Notes: generated by a model from the letters alone, not told the origin. DNA of 64,000 bases from CAXGTL01 sp964645705 (GCA_964645705.1 CAZYAB010000002.1:62001-126000); one strand, 5' to 3'. Positions 18,398-28,533 are shown, counted from the stretch's first letter. A program made the numbers and translations.

Positions 18398-19354
18398 ATG
18401 GGTTTTAAAAAATTAAAAGACAGGCTTAAGCAAGGTAAAAAAGAAAAAAAAGATCTAAGTGGTAAAAAAAAGCCAAATCAAAGTCCTAATGGAACTACAA
18501 GCGTAGATGTTATTCTAGAAATGTGTTTTGCAGGAAGAATAAATAATCCTTTGGTTAATTTAGAAGTCAGTAAAAAACTAGAAAACCAGGAATTTAGAAA
18601 AAGAATACAAGATTTGAATTCTCGTTTTTATAATTATATGGATAAATTAAGAAAATCTGGGCAAAGAACAGATTTTGATGAAGAACAATTATTACAGGGA
18701 TTCATAAGATCTAATTATTTTAATTTATTAGGAGTTGAGACAAAAGGTATTGAGATCAAAGACCTTGGATTAGAATATAAATTAAAAGGTGAACAAGATG
18801 AACAATTTATCTGCTTTGAAACAACGAATGTCAAACCTAAAAATCATAATATTATGCCTGAAAATGACTTAAAAGAAATGTACGATTCTTTTGTAAATGA
18901 TATTGAGAAAAAAGTAAGAAAAGAAGTAGTAAAAGTTGAGAAAAGAGCTGCTAAACAAAAAGCATTGTATGAAATAAACATACAAAAAGTATCAGAAACA
19001 ATTAAGGAATGTGATGCTGTATCTAAACCAGAATCATTCAAAGATTACTTGAACAGAGCACTTGGAAAGGATTCAGATAATCCGGAAAAGAGTAAAACTA
19101 AACCATTTGGTAAAAAACCAGGATTAATTGATTCTTTAACAAACACAATTAAAGGAGCACTTAGAGGAAGAGATGAAGTTTCAGAAGGTGTGTTTGCTTG
19201 TGATTATCAAAAACCCCATCCTGAGTCAGAAGATGAAAGGCTAAAAGATCTTCCAAAATATTACAAAGATGAAAAACCATACGGAACAAACTCAGAAGAA
19301 GATGAGATCACACCATATGATGATCCAAATAGAATAGATCCTCTCTTAAAATGA
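18398..19354 (+). CDS. Hypothetical charged protein in the kinase operon
   Basis: A 318-residue, very charged soluble protein with a lysine-rich N-terminus (MGFKKLKDRLKQGKKEKKDL) and an acidic C-terminus. I do not recognise its family. The segment FICFETTNVKPKNHNIMPENDLKEMYDSF precedes a coiled-coil-like stretch (VRKEVVKVEKRAAKQKALYEINIQKV). It overlaps the next kinase gene by 4 bases (ATGA), so translation is coupled and it may be a partner or substrate of that kinase. ATG 18398 is preferred over the upstream TTG at 18389 because GAGGT lies about 10 bases before it. Confidence 0.65.
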   Translation: MGFKKLKDRLKQGKKEKKDLSGKKKPNQSPNGTTSVDVILEMCFAGRINNPLVNLEVSKKLENQEFRKRIQDLNSRFYNYMDKLRKSGQRTDFDEEQLLQGFIRSNYFNLLGVETKGIEIKDLGLEYKLKGEQDEQFICFETTNVKPKNHNIMPENDLKEMYDSFVNDIEKKVRKEVVKVEKRAAKQKALYEINIQKVSETIKECDAVSKPESFKDYLNRALGKDSDNPEKSKTKPFGKKPGLIDSLTNTIKGALRGRDEVSEGVFACDYQKPHPESEDERLKDLPKYYKDEKPYGTNSEEDEITPYDDPNRIDPLLK

Positions 19355-20748
19355 AATCAATAGAAGATATTTTACAAAAAGAAAAACAAAAGAAATTACT
19401 AATTGATGTTCCAATACTTGGTAAAATATTTAAAAAAGATGAAAACGGAAATATTGTTAAAGATGATAATTCAAATCCTATTATTGACATAGCAACTGTT
19501 AAATTAATTGCAACAACATTATTAAAAGATAAATATTTAAAAGGAGAAACACCAGAATTCACATTAATTACAGAAAACACTTCTTCAGTTGCAGTCGGTG
19601 TAGTAGACGGAGTCATATACAAAATATATGATAATGAATCAAGTGCAAAAAGAGAAGCATTAATTCTTAATAAACTTGAACAAGATGATTTATTAGAACA
19701 CAGATGTCAAGATTTAATTAGACCAGAAGAATTATCAATATTATCAAAACACGATCCTAATATAGATAAACAAGATTATGGAAAACAATGCAAAAATACA
19801 TCTAAATTATACATTCAAATAAATGATTATTTTATACTCTTTTCAAAAAAAGTTGAAGAAAAAATAAAACAACAAAAACAAGATCATGATAAATTTCCGC
19901 CTGAAAGATTATTGTGGATAGACTTATTAAAAGATTATAAAGATAGGCATTTGACAAGAACTCTTATAAAAGCAACTAAAGAACTGTTACCAGAAGAAGA
20001 GGACATTGCTTCATGGGTAGAATTGCTTCAAGATAGTGAATATATTCAAAGATTATACACTTTGTCTATTTTACACAGCAATATGAAAGACAGGTTTTCT
20101 AAATATGAAATCAAAGAATACGGATTACAAAAATATCATGATTTTAAGTATAATGATGTTTTGTGTAGATTTTTATCAAAAGAAAATAATCAAAAATATG
20201 CACACATATTTGATGATGATCTGAGAAGATCATACATACTTGCTCGTAAGAATCAAAGAAACCTTCATCATAAAAGATCTGATGATTCAAAAAACATAGA
20301 TTCTTTGGTATTTACACATGGTGATGCGAAGTGGGATAATTGGTTAGATTATGGTGAAACATTGGTAGATTTTGGAAGTTCAAAGATTTCAACAGAATAC
20401 AAAGACATTGCAAAAGCATTGCTTGACTTTGATGAAATATTGGATTTGGAATCTGTTGATGAAATGATTGAATTTTATTCTTTTTTTAGAAATGAAATAA
20501 GTAGTAAAAATATTAAAGAAAACATTGAAGATTTTAAAAGAAATGTGTATGAATCAATATTATTAGAATCAATGAGAACTTTGTATTATAAACCTAATGA
20601 TAGTGTTGTTGTTGATCATCTTGTTAAAGTAATTGAAAAATATAAACAAGTTGTTTCAAAATATTATGAAAAAGACCCAGAACCAAGGGAATCATTCTGT
20701 TTACAAAGAAAATCAGAACCTGTTGTAGTGGGTGGTGTTTCATGTTAG
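19351..20748 (+). CDS. APH-like kinase
   Basis: A 465-residue kinase-fold protein. The N-lobe shows TENTSSVAVGVVDGVIYKIYD (glycine-loop region and the Lys strand) and AKREALILNKL (C-helix Glu). The C-lobe has VFTHGDAKWDNW with the catalytic Asp and Asn, then LVDFGS with the metal-binding Asp and STEYKDIAKALLD. Such proteins phosphorylate small molecules, lipids or proteins; the substrate here is unknown. It is shorter than the three following paralogues because it lacks their 280-residue N-terminal region. It overlaps its upstream neighbour by 4 bases and the next kinase by 7. Confidence 0.75.
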   Translation: MKSIEDILQKEKQKKLLIDVPILGKIFKKDENGNIVKDDNSNPIIDIATVKLIATTLLKDKYLKGETPEFTLITENTSSVAVGVVDGVIYKIYDNESSAKREALILNKLEQDDLLEHRCQDLIRPEELSILSKHDPNIDKQDYGKQCKNTSKLYIQINDYFILFSKKVEEKIKQQKQDHDKFPPERLLWIDLLKDYKDRHLTRTLIKATKELLPEEEDIASWVELLQDSEYIQRLYTLSILHSNMKDRFSKYEIKEYGLQKYHDFKYNDVLCRFLSKENNQKYAHIFDDDLRRSYILARKNQRNLHHKRSDDSKNIDSLVFTHGDAKWDNWLDYGETLVDFGSSKISTEYKDIAKALLDFDEILDLESVDEMIEFYSFFRNEISSKNIKENIEDFKRNVYESILLESMRTLYYKPNDSVVVDHLVKVIEKYKQVVSKYYEKDPEPRESFCLQRKSEPVVVGGVSC

Positions 20749-22751
20749 ATGATGATAATTACATACTTAGATTATTGCGTGACCAAGCATTGGTGGGCTT
20801 TGATGATTATCATCAAAGTAAATTAAAAAGAAGAAGAGAATTTCTTAAAAAACTCGACCAAGAACTAGATGAAAAACTAATTAGGGATGATGAACAATGG
20901 GAAGATTTAGATGGTAAACTTTTTTGTGATGAAATCAGACAAAGAGATATAAAATTAAACAAAATGTTAAATTCACAACAATATTCTGAAGAACAAGTTA
21001 GAGAATGTATGAAAGAAGTTTCATATAAATTAGGCTTTCCTGTATTATTGATTGGTCAAAAAAAAATAGAAGAAATAGAATATGAATATCTGGTGCTTCA
21101 GGTAGATAAAAAGCCAGATCATTATAGAGACAAGGGAAAGGACAAACCACCAGGCTATGATGTGGGTTATTTTCATTTACTTGCTTCAATGCATTTTGGA
21201 GATCATACAGATACTGCTTTATCAGAAAGAGCATCATTTTCTAATCTGAAAAAAGCAAGAAGATTATCAAAAACACTAAGAAAATGCGGAAAACAATCAG
21301 TAGTTGTATTAGGACTTAAAAATAAGCCATATGATGAAGAAGTAGGATTTACTTTAACTCAAAGAATAACTCTTGCTTATATGAGTGTGTTTAATTTATT
21401 TGGTACTTTTTTAGCATTACCACCTAAAGAATTTTATGAAAAAAATGAAACTCTTAATTTTGAAGAAGCATTAGAAGTATTAAAATGGTCTGTTCTTGCA
21501 AAAGAAGATAAAGAAAACATTGATGGAATAATACAAACAAATTTACCAGATTTTCCAGATTTATCAAGAGAAGAATCAATAAAAATATCAAGAGCACTTT
21601 TATCTATAATTCCACCTAATCAAGAATATAATGGGTATGAGATCGATCCATTGTATATGGAAACATCTTCATTATGTGTAGGAAAAGCAAATGGATTAAT
21701 ATTCAAGGTTTCAGATAAGAAAAGAATAATTGAAAAAGAAGCTTTGATTATAGAAAAATTATCTCAACACCCTGTACTACAAAGCAGAATTGTTCATTTG
21801 TATGATTCAAGTAATTTGAGAACATGCAGTGCTTTTTCAAATGGGTTTAAGTTAAGTAATTGTGATAGATATTTAACTAATGGTGATTTGCACATTCTTT
21901 TAACTTATGTAGAAGGATACACTCATAAGACAACTGGATTTCATCCTGGTTTGAATTTTTTTTATGATTTTGATGATCAACCAACATTAGATTATGGGCC
22001 AAAAAGATTTACTATGAATGACAAAGTTTCACCAAGAGAAAGATTTGACCCCATAATTGGTTGGAATTTAGAAGAGAAAAGAAAATATCAAAAAGAAAAC
22101 CCTAACAAGAGACCAAAAAGTTCTATAAATGAGACTAAACAAAGACTTATTACTTTAGGTTTTTTGCATGGCGCTGGCAAAGATTTATTTACAGATGATG
22201 AACTTGTAATAATTGATGATATTGATGACAGATATCATGATTTTTCAAGAGAAAAGATTGAATCAGTTGCATCTGATTTACTTAATTGCAAAGTTTTAGA
22301 CCAATATGAAAAAGTATCTAAAAGACAAAGACAACTTTATGAACAAAGAAGAAAAAACAATGATTTATTTCTTACACATGGTGATGCTAAATGGGATAAT
22401 TGGGTTGAGGATATAATACTTACAGATTTTGGCAGTTCAAAGCTTCAAACAGAATACAAAGACGTTGCAAAGGCATTACTAGATTCAACACACATATTTG
22501 ATGAAAAGATTATGAGAGATTATCTTTTGGTTTACATGCAGTTTCAATTCGAGGGAAGAGGAAGGAAACCATGCAGAGAACTCTTTGATTCTGTTAAAAA
22601 AAATGTTTACGACGCAATATTAACAGAATCAATAAGAACAATCTATTATAAACATCAAATCCCTGGAAAAGAATTTATTGTCAAAGATTTAGTTAAGATT
22701 GCAAACTATTACTCACAAAAGATAGCAGACATGGAAAAAGGTGATGAGTAA
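20742..22751 (+). CDS. Large APH-like kinase, paralogue 1
   Basis: A 669-residue protein in two parts. Residues 1-280 form a domain shared with the next two genes, including a DDEQWEDLDGKL segment and the block KLNKMLNSQQYSEEQVRECMK. Residues 300-669 are an APH-like kinase with TSSLCVGKANGLIFKVSD, KEALIIEKL, FLTHGDAKWDNW, TDFGSSKLQTEYKDVAKALLD and a conserved tail NVYDAILTESIRTIYYKHQIPGK. The substrate is unknown. Start and stop overlap the neighbouring kinase genes, so these are translated as a coupled unit. The repeated architecture points to local gene duplication. Confidence 0.75.
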   Translation: MLDDDNYILRLLRDQALVGFDDYHQSKLKRRREFLKKLDQELDEKLIRDDEQWEDLDGKLFCDEIRQRDIKLNKMLNSQQYSEEQVRECMKEVSYKLGFPVLLIGQKKIEEIEYEYLVLQVDKKPDHYRDKGKDKPPGYDVGYFHLLASMHFGDHTDTALSERASFSNLKKARRLSKTLRKCGKQSVVVLGLKNKPYDEEVGFTLTQRITLAYMSVFNLFGTFLALPPKEFYEKNETLNFEEALEVLKWSVLAKEDKENIDGIIQTNLPDFPDLSREESIKISRALLSIIPPNQEYNGYEIDPLYMETSSLCVGKANGLIFKVSDKKRIIEKEALIIEKLSQHPVLQSRIVHLYDSSNLRTCSAFSNGFKLSNCDRYLTNGDLHILLTYVEGYTHKTTGFHPGLNFFYDFDDQPTLDYGPKRFTMNDKVSPRERFDPIIGWNLEEKRKYQKENPNKRPKSSINETKQRLITLGFLHGAGKDLFTDDELVIIDDIDDRYHDFSREKIESVASDLLNCKVLDQYEKVSKRQRQLYEQRRKNNDLFLTHGDAKWDNWVEDIILTDFGSSKLQTEYKDVAKALLDSTHIFDEKIMRDYLLVYMQFQFEGRGRKPCRELFDSVKKNVYDAILTESIRTIYYKHQIPGKEFIVKDLVKIANYYSQKIADMEKGDE

Positions 22752-24709
22752 TGGGTTTAGAACACCTGGTTAAAGTATTGGATCAACCTTCAACAAAATC
22801 AATAAATCAACACATTGATAATATAAAAAGAAGAAGGGATCATCTTTTAAGAGAAAAACAACCCATAAGTGATGAAATTCTGATGGATGATAAAAAATGG
22901 GTTGAATTTGATTGGGGATTAATATATAATGAGATCCAAAAAAAAGATATTAAATTGCATAATATGTTGAATTCTCCTAAATATTCTGAAAAACAAATCA
23001 AAGAATATATTAAAAGTCTTGGAATGATGGAAGCAATACCTGTTTTGTTTATTGGCAAAGATAAGGTAGAGGAGTTAAAATATAATTATGCAGTTCTTGA
23101 AGCACACAATTTACCATTTTTTTATGGGGATATAGGTTATAGGGCTATTCTAAATTTCTTTCATAATAAACCTGATTATGTTGTTGAAGCTAATTTTATT
23201 AGTTCACACAGCAGTTTGAAAAATGCAAGAAAGAAAGTCAAAAAATTAAAATCAAAAAAAAGAGGCGCATTTGTTACGTTAATTATGAAAGACTTGCCTA
23301 ATTTTTCTAGGTATGTCCACACTGTGTATGAAGGAAAGCAAAGTGTCAAATTATTTGATTATGATATGAAGATGTTGATTGCTTATGCAGGAATATATCA
23401 GTTAGTATTGCCTGATATAGAGGGCGTTGCTCAAGAATGCAATAAAAATCTTTCAAACATAGAGAAAATATCTAAATTCTTGGTGAAATCAGTAAAAAAT
23501 AGAACACCCTACTCACTTTCAGTGCTTACAATACCTGATTTTTCAATGTTTTCTAAAGAAGAATCAATAAACATTGCAAAGACATTCTTGTCTATCATTC
23601 CTAATAGAGGTTCAAGAGATAATATAAATTTCATGCCATTAACATACAGCACATCATCTGAATGTGTAGGGTGGATCAATGATTTGGTTTTCAAAGTAAC
23701 TAAAAATAAAGAAGGTCTTGAAAGAGAAATCTTAATAACAGAAAAGCTTCAGAGAGACAAATTCTTAAGCAAAAAGGTTGTTCATTTGTATAAACCTGAA
23801 ATAAAGAATGATTCAGACCCAACTAATATGTTTAAACTAAGTAAATGTTCCAAGTATTTAACAACTGGTGATTTGCATGTCCTTTTGACTTATCCAACAG
23901 GGACTGCAATGGACAAATTTCTATTGGATCGTAAAATCCGTTATACTGAAGATGGAAAACCATATTATGAAATAAAGAATGTTAAGAAACCAAAGCAACT
24001 ATCTAGAAAACAAAAGATTAAACAAAACAAAAAGTTATTCAATCTATCTAAAAAACTAAATATTGATTTTGAAAAAATTTATAATAATTCCATAATCCAA
24101 AGATTACATCTCTTAAGCTATTTGCACTCTAATGCATTAAATTTGTTTTCAAAACAAGAACTAGAGATGATTGATACAGACGATTACAAATATCATGATT
24201 ATACAAGGGAACAGGTAAGACAAAAAACAAAAAGTTCTATTTGTAAAGAAGTATTAAATCAATATGAAAAAGCATCACAAAGACAACAACAACTTTATGA
24301 ACAAAGAAGAGATTGTAAACAAGATTCATTAGTGATGACACACGGTGATGCTAAATTTGATAACTGGATTGACGACTTTTTGTTAATTGATTTTGGCAGT
24401 GCAAAGATTCAGACAGAATACAAAGACATTGCAAAATCATTACTAGACTCAGCACATATAATGGATAATGATGTTATTGATGGATATTTAGAAGTTTATG
24501 CAAAGCTAAGACAGATGATGAACAATCCAATAAAAGAATGCTTTGAATCTTTTAAAAGAAATGTTTATGATGCAATCTTAACAGAAACTGTAAGAACTGT
24601 TTATTATAAATCACAAATACCTGGTTGCAAATTCCTAGCTAGAAAATTATCTGAAATAGCAGATCATTACTCACAAAAGATAGCAGACATGGAAAGAGGT
24701 GATGAGTAA
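22751..24709 (+). CDS. Large APH-like kinase, paralogue 2
   Basis: A 652-residue paralogue with the same two-part build. The N-terminal block has DDKKWVEFDWGL, HNMLNSPKYSEKQIKEYIK and ELKYNYAVLE; the kinase part has TSSECVGWINDLVFKVT, MTHGDAKFDNWIDD, LIDFGSAKIQTEYKDIAKSLLDS and NVYDAILTETVRTVYYKSQIPG. Key kinase residues are kept. The start codon overlaps the stop of the previous gene by one base, with a GGTGATGAG Shine-Dalgarno sequence that also encodes the C-terminal GDE of the upstream protein. Confidence 0.75.
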   Translation: MGLEHLVKVLDQPSTKSINQHIDNIKRRRDHLLREKQPISDEILMDDKKWVEFDWGLIYNEIQKKDIKLHNMLNSPKYSEKQIKEYIKSLGMMEAIPVLFIGKDKVEELKYNYAVLEAHNLPFFYGDIGYRAILNFFHNKPDYVVEANFISSHSSLKNARKKVKKLKSKKRGAFVTLIMKDLPNFSRYVHTVYEGKQSVKLFDYDMKMLIAYAGIYQLVLPDIEGVAQECNKNLSNIEKISKFLVKSVKNRTPYSLSVLTIPDFSMFSKEESINIAKTFLSIIPNRGSRDNINFMPLTYSTSSECVGWINDLVFKVTKNKEGLEREILITEKLQRDKFLSKKVVHLYKPEIKNDSDPTNMFKLSKCSKYLTTGDLHVLLTYPTGTAMDKFLLDRKIRYTEDGKPYYEIKNVKKPKQLSRKQKIKQNKKLFNLSKKLNIDFEKIYNNSIIQRLHLLSYLHSNALNLFSKQELEMIDTDDYKYHDYTREQVRQKTKSSICKEVLNQYEKASQRQQQLYEQRRDCKQDSLVMTHGDAKFDNWIDDFLLIDFGSAKIQTEYKDIAKSLLDSAHIMDNDVIDGYLEVYAKLRQMMNNPIKECFESFKRNVYDAILTETVRTVYYKSQIPGCKFLARKLSEIADHYSQKIADMERGDE

Positions 24710-26670
24710 TGGGTTTAGAGCATTTGCTTATGAAATTGCGTAATGGTTCAACAAGAGACACAATACAAGTAGAATACTTAGAAAGCAAAGAAAGAACAGA
24801 AAAAATAATGAAATATTTAAAATCATTAGGACTTCCTCTAGATCCTTCTTGTGTTCGCGATCCTATAGTTAGAGATTTAGTAGATAATGGTTTACAGTTG
24901 TCAGGAATTTATGAGATAGATAATAAATTGCATAGAATGCTCAATAGTGAGAATTATTCTGAATCTGACATAAAAGAATTAATTGAATCAATAAATAATC
25001 ACAGATATCTTTCTGTTATAATTACTCCTGATAAAGAAATATATGAATTAAAGTATAATTATGTTGTTATACAAGAAGGAAACAACGGTTTACCTCTTCA
25101 TTTTAATTTTGGGATGAGGTCTGCAGTTCAGTTTTATGCAGATCCTTGTTATGATTATTGTGGATATGTTAGCAGAGGCACACATAGTTTGAAAAATGCT
25201 AGAAAACTTGTGAAACAAATAAAAAAACTTTCAGGCAAAAATGCAATGGTAGCATTAGAATTACAGGATGATTTTTCACTTTTTTTATTAAAAAATCATG
25301 TACTTGAAAGAGCATTCAAAACATATTTTTCTCTTTACCAGTTAGGCCCTGCTCATTTTACGAATTCTAAAGAAAGATACGGGGAATTGCTTAGAGGAGA
25401 AAGAGATCCAGAAGAGCCAATTAGAAATATTGAAAAATTCCCAATATTAACTGATGAAAAAAGAAAAAGCCTAAAAGTATTGTCTTTTATTCCTTATTTA
25501 AAAGAACTAGGTAAAAAGGGATCAATAAGATTGGCAAAATCTCTATTATCATTAGTTTCAGATAAGAAGGTTAATTTAGGTTTTGCATTAGCTCCGATTG
25601 CAAGTGGAACTTCATCTTTGTGTGTTGGATCTTTAGGAGATATTATATTTAAAATTTCAAAAGATGAATCTATAATTTCAAAAGAATCTCTTGTCATGAA
25701 AAGACTTTCTGAAGATGATTTTTTTGATGGTAGAATAACTTCTCTTTATAATGTTTGTAAACTAGTGAAACAAGAAAAATCTTTTAAAGATTTTGAATTA
25801 AGCAAAAATTCAAGATATTTGTCAGGAAAAGGATTGAACTTATTATTAACATGTGCAAATTTTAATTCAGATTATAATTCCAAATCTTTTTTAAAAAATA
25901 AATATCTGGGACGTTTTTTTCAATTACTTAGTTCTGAAATTGGCGTAGAAATTGAAGATATTGCTTTTAATCCATTTATACACAGATTATATACTTTGAG
26001 TTATATACATGGTCATGCATTATCATTGTTTTCAGAAGACGAGATATCAAAGATTAATGAGGATAACTCTTACCATGATTATTCTCTAAAACAGGTTAAA
26101 AAAATAACAAATGATTTACTAAGTGATAAAGTCTTGGATCAATATGAAGAATCATCTGAAAGACAAAAAAGGCTTTATAATCTAAGAGGAAATGATAAAT
26201 TCCATCCTCTTGTGTTTACGCATGGTGATTCTAAATGGGATAATTGGATTAATGGAGTTTTGCTTGCAGATTTTGGAAGTACAAAGATCCAGACAGAGTA
26301 CAAAGACATTGCAAAATCTTTGTTAGATTGTATCTATATTCATTCACCAAAAATCATAGACGGTTATATTGAGATTTATGAAAAACTTAGAAAAATATTT
26401 AGCAGACCTATGAGAGAATCATTAGATTCATTCAAAAGAAATGTTTATGATGCAATTCTTACAGAAAGTGTAAGAACAATTTATTACAAACACCAAATAC
26501 CTGGTAAGGAATATTTAGTAAAGCAATTAGTTAAAATTGCAGAAACATATGCTGATAAAATAATTGAAATGGAAAAAGAAGATACTTTGTTTAATGATAT
26601 TACAAGAAAATTTTCAGATCTTGGTAAGAGATTGGAGGGAATAAAAAATGAACATAAAAGAAGATCGTGA
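24709..26670 (+). CDS. Large APH-like kinase, paralogue 3
   Basis: A 653-residue paralogue of the two preceding proteins and somewhat more divergent. The N-terminal block reads HRMLNSENYSESDIKELIE and ELKYNYVVIQ. The kinase part has TSSLCVGSLGDIIFKISK, VFTHGDSKWDNWING, LADFGSTKIQTEYKDIAKSLLD and NVYDAILTESVRTIYYKHQIPGK. It has a C-terminal extension (about 40 residues, charged and helical) not seen in the other two. It overlaps the HAD gene by 23 bases. Catalytic residues are kept, so it is likely active; the substrate is unknown. Confidence 0.75.
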   Translation: MGLEHLLMKLRNGSTRDTIQVEYLESKERTEKIMKYLKSLGLPLDPSCVRDPIVRDLVDNGLQLSGIYEIDNKLHRMLNSENYSESDIKELIESINNHRYLSVIITPDKEIYELKYNYVVIQEGNNGLPLHFNFGMRSAVQFYADPCYDYCGYVSRGTHSLKNARKLVKQIKKLSGKNAMVALELQDDFSLFLLKNHVLERAFKTYFSLYQLGPAHFTNSKERYGELLRGERDPEEPIRNIEKFPILTDEKRKSLKVLSFIPYLKELGKKGSIRLAKSLLSLVSDKKVNLGFALAPIASGTSSLCVGSLGDIIFKISKDESIISKESLVMKRLSEDDFFDGRITSLYNVCKLVKQEKSFKDFELSKNSRYLSGKGLNLLLTCANFNSDYNSKSFLKNKYLGRFFQLLSSEIGVEIEDIAFNPFIHRLYTLSYIHGHALSLFSEDEISKINEDNSYHDYSLKQVKKITNDLLSDKVLDQYEESSERQKRLYNLRGNDKFHPLVFTHGDSKWDNWINGVLLADFGSTKIQTEYKDIAKSLLDCIYIHSPKIIDGYIEIYEKLRKIFSRPMRESLDSFKRNVYDAILTESVRTIYYKHQIPGKEYLVKQLVKIAETYADKIIEMEKEDTLFNDITRKFSDLGKRLEGIKNEHKRRS

Positions 26671-27436
26671 TTGGCTTAAAAAAGCAATTGCTAATGATAA
26701 GCTTAATCCATTGTATAAACAAACAGAAGGCCATTATATAGAACCTATTTTAATATTTGATAATGAATGGGTATTGATTAGGAATGATTGGGATTTGGTT
26801 GGAAAAGCAATTGCAGAGGCTTTTAATGTTCAATTATATGGTGGGAAACAAACAAAAGAAAATTTCAAAGTTGATGTTGGTGAAGAACATCATTTACTTT
26901 ATCAATGGAGCTCTGGATTAATAGAACAAGGTAAGTTTTGGGGGACTGTTTTAGAAAGAGTGTATAATTTAGAACCAACAAAACAAAACATTGAAAAAAT
27001 AAGTAAATGCCTAGAATTATTAACTACCGAAATAAATTATCCAATGATTGATTTAGTAAAAAGATTGAAAAAAGCAGGATATAAAACAATCATGCTTTCT
27101 AATTCAACAAAAGAGATCAATGATGGCAATAATCAGAGATGTGAACAAGAAGGATATAATTATTTTGATTTATTTGATAAGGCATATTTTTCGTTTAAAA
27201 CTCATATTAGAAAACCATCTAAAGAATCATATGAAAATGTTCTTAATGATAATGGTTTGAAAGCAGAACAATGCATTTTTATAGATGACAAAGACATTAA
27301 TTTAAGAGGGGCAAATGATTGCGGGATCTATGCAATAAAATATAAAATGCCAAAATCAAATGAATCTTCTTATGAACTTGTCAGATCAGTGGAAAATCTA
27401 GAATATAAATTAAAAAGATTAGGATTAAAGTTCTAA
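26648..27436 (+). CDS. HAD-superfamily hydrolase
   Basis: A 262-residue HAD protein with motif I ILIFDNEWVLI, motif II TIMLSNSTKE, motif III Lys in THIRKPSKESYENVL and motif IV CIFIDDKDINLRGAND. The usual DxD of phosphatases is DxE here (Asp-Asn-Glu), which weakens but does not exclude phosphatase activity. As the last gene of the kinase operon it could reverse or act downstream of the kinases; that is inference. A GGAGG sequence lies 11 bases before the ATG. It is convergent with the AbrB-PhoU gene and overlaps it by 4 bases. Confidence 0.8.
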   Translation: MNIKEDRDWLKKAIANDKLNPLYKQTEGHYIEPILIFDNEWVLIRNDWDLVGKAIAEAFNVQLYGGKQTKENFKVDVGEEHHLLYQWSSGLIEQGKFWGTVLERVYNLEPTKQNIEKISKCLELLTTEINYPMIDLVKRLKKAGYKTIMLSNSTKEINDGNNQRCEQEGYNYFDLFDKAYFSFKTHIRKPSKESYENVLNDNGLKAEQCIFIDDKDINLRGANDCGIYAIKYKMPKSNESSYELVRSVENLEYKLKRLGLKF

Positions 27437-28365
27437 TCACTTTCTTTTTTTATCAACCCAAACAAAACAGTTGAACATAAGTGAACATTTCTTATGATCT
27501 CACCAATTCTATACAGAACAACATTTTCAATTCCTTTTTTCTTTTGCAATAATTTGTAAACATCATTCTTTAGTAATTTATCTTTAAGAACACCCACTTT
27601 GTGATTAAGTTCAATATTTTTTTTATAGAATGCATTGTAAAATGTGTTGTACATTTCATTTGTTTCTCCAAGCAACTTAATTATGTCTTTTCCTAATTTA
27701 AATTTCTTTTTCTTATTCAGAAATGCATACAAATAATAATAAGCATGATGAGCAATTGACAATTTAGATACTAGATAGAACAATAAATAAGAATCTTTTG
27801 TACCTTCTATCTTGTTTCTGATAATAACTCTTCTTGTAAAATTAGTATAATGATCAACTATGTCTTTTTGTTCTTTTCTTTTCTGTAGATTTTTTAATTT
27901 ACCTGACTTAATATCTTCTAACATTTCTTGTGATTCTTGTTTAATTATCAAGAAGATTTTTCTTAAGATTACGTCGAATTTTGTTGATGATGGTTCTGCA
28001 ATATTTTGCACAACACAAACATCATCTGTTTCTTTTGTAACTTCAAATCCTAATAATGTTTTTCTTGTTATTTCTTTGACATCTTCTAATTGTTGTTTTG
28101 TATGGTATTTAAGAGTAATCTTGTCAAAACCTTTTCTATATGTCTGATTTAATATATTTCTAACTGTTCTTTCATTATAATCAGCAAGATCAAATCTAAT
28201 AGCAACTTCAGGACTCTTTATATAAATTGGATGAACAATTAATTTAGAATCTTCTTCATTTATCTGTAATTCATCCCCGTATTTTAACTTGTTCTCATCT
28301 ATCCATTTCTTTGGTAAATAGATAGTATACCCGCCTAATCCTTGCTTTATGATTTTTCTCTTCAT
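27433..28365 (-). CDS. AbrB-PhoU-like transcriptional regulator, copy 1
   Basis: A 310-residue protein with an N-terminal AbrB/SpoVT swapped-hairpin DNA-binding domain (KRKIIKQGLGGYTIYLPKKWIDENKLKYGDELQI) and a long alpha-helical C-terminal part of PhoU-like pattern. Archaeal proteins of this build are annotated as phosphate-uptake-type regulators. Two paralogues occur at 29820 and 48898. It is divergent from the small gene at 28534, and a near-palindrome plus a 35-bp conserved element lie in the shared promoter region, so it may regulate itself and that operon. Confidence 0.75.
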   Translation of the reverse strand: MKRKIIKQGLGGYTIYLPKKWIDENKLKYGDELQINEEDSKLIVHPIYIKSPEVAIRFDLADYNERTVRNILNQTYRKGFDKITLKYHTKQQLEDVKEITRKTLLGFEVTKETDDVCVVQNIAEPSSTKFDVILRKIFLIIKQESQEMLEDIKSGKLKNLQKRKEQKDIVDHYTNFTRRVIIRNKIEGTKDSYLLFYLVSKLSIAHHAYYYLYAFLNKKKKFKLGKDIIKLLGETNEMYNTFYNAFYKKNIELNHKVGVLKDKLLKNDVYKLLQKKKGIENVVLYRIGEIIRNVHLCSTVLFGLIKKESD

Positions 28366-28409
28366 ATTTATATATGTTTGTTTTGATTATTTATAAATTT
28401 TTCTATATA

Positions 28410-28510
28410 ATATCATTAATATTAATCATATCAGCAAGATATTAATAATTTATTTACTATTCTAATATATAATAATCATTCTGCACCCTAAAAAAAGCCA
28501 GGTGATAGAT
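28410..28510 (+). promoter_or_regulatory. Divergent promoter with near-palindrome, 35-bp shared element and leader element
   Basis: A 22-bp near-palindrome with core ATTAATATTAAT lies at 28410-28431. An overlapping 35-bp stretch (28426-28460) is almost identical to 49875-49909. A TATA-like TAATATATAA follows at 28463-28472, then AAAAAAA (28490-28496) and GGTGATAGAT (28501-28510), the leader element shared with other accessory genes. Confidence 0.55.
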
Positions 28511-28533
28511 ACCAATACGCGGAGGAGATAAAT

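Noticed and set aside
16542..26670. APH-like genes as antibiotic-resistance determinants.
   Set aside because: They are much larger than resistance enzymes, occur as five coupled paralogues and carry extra domains, so an endogenous signalling or modification role is more likely.
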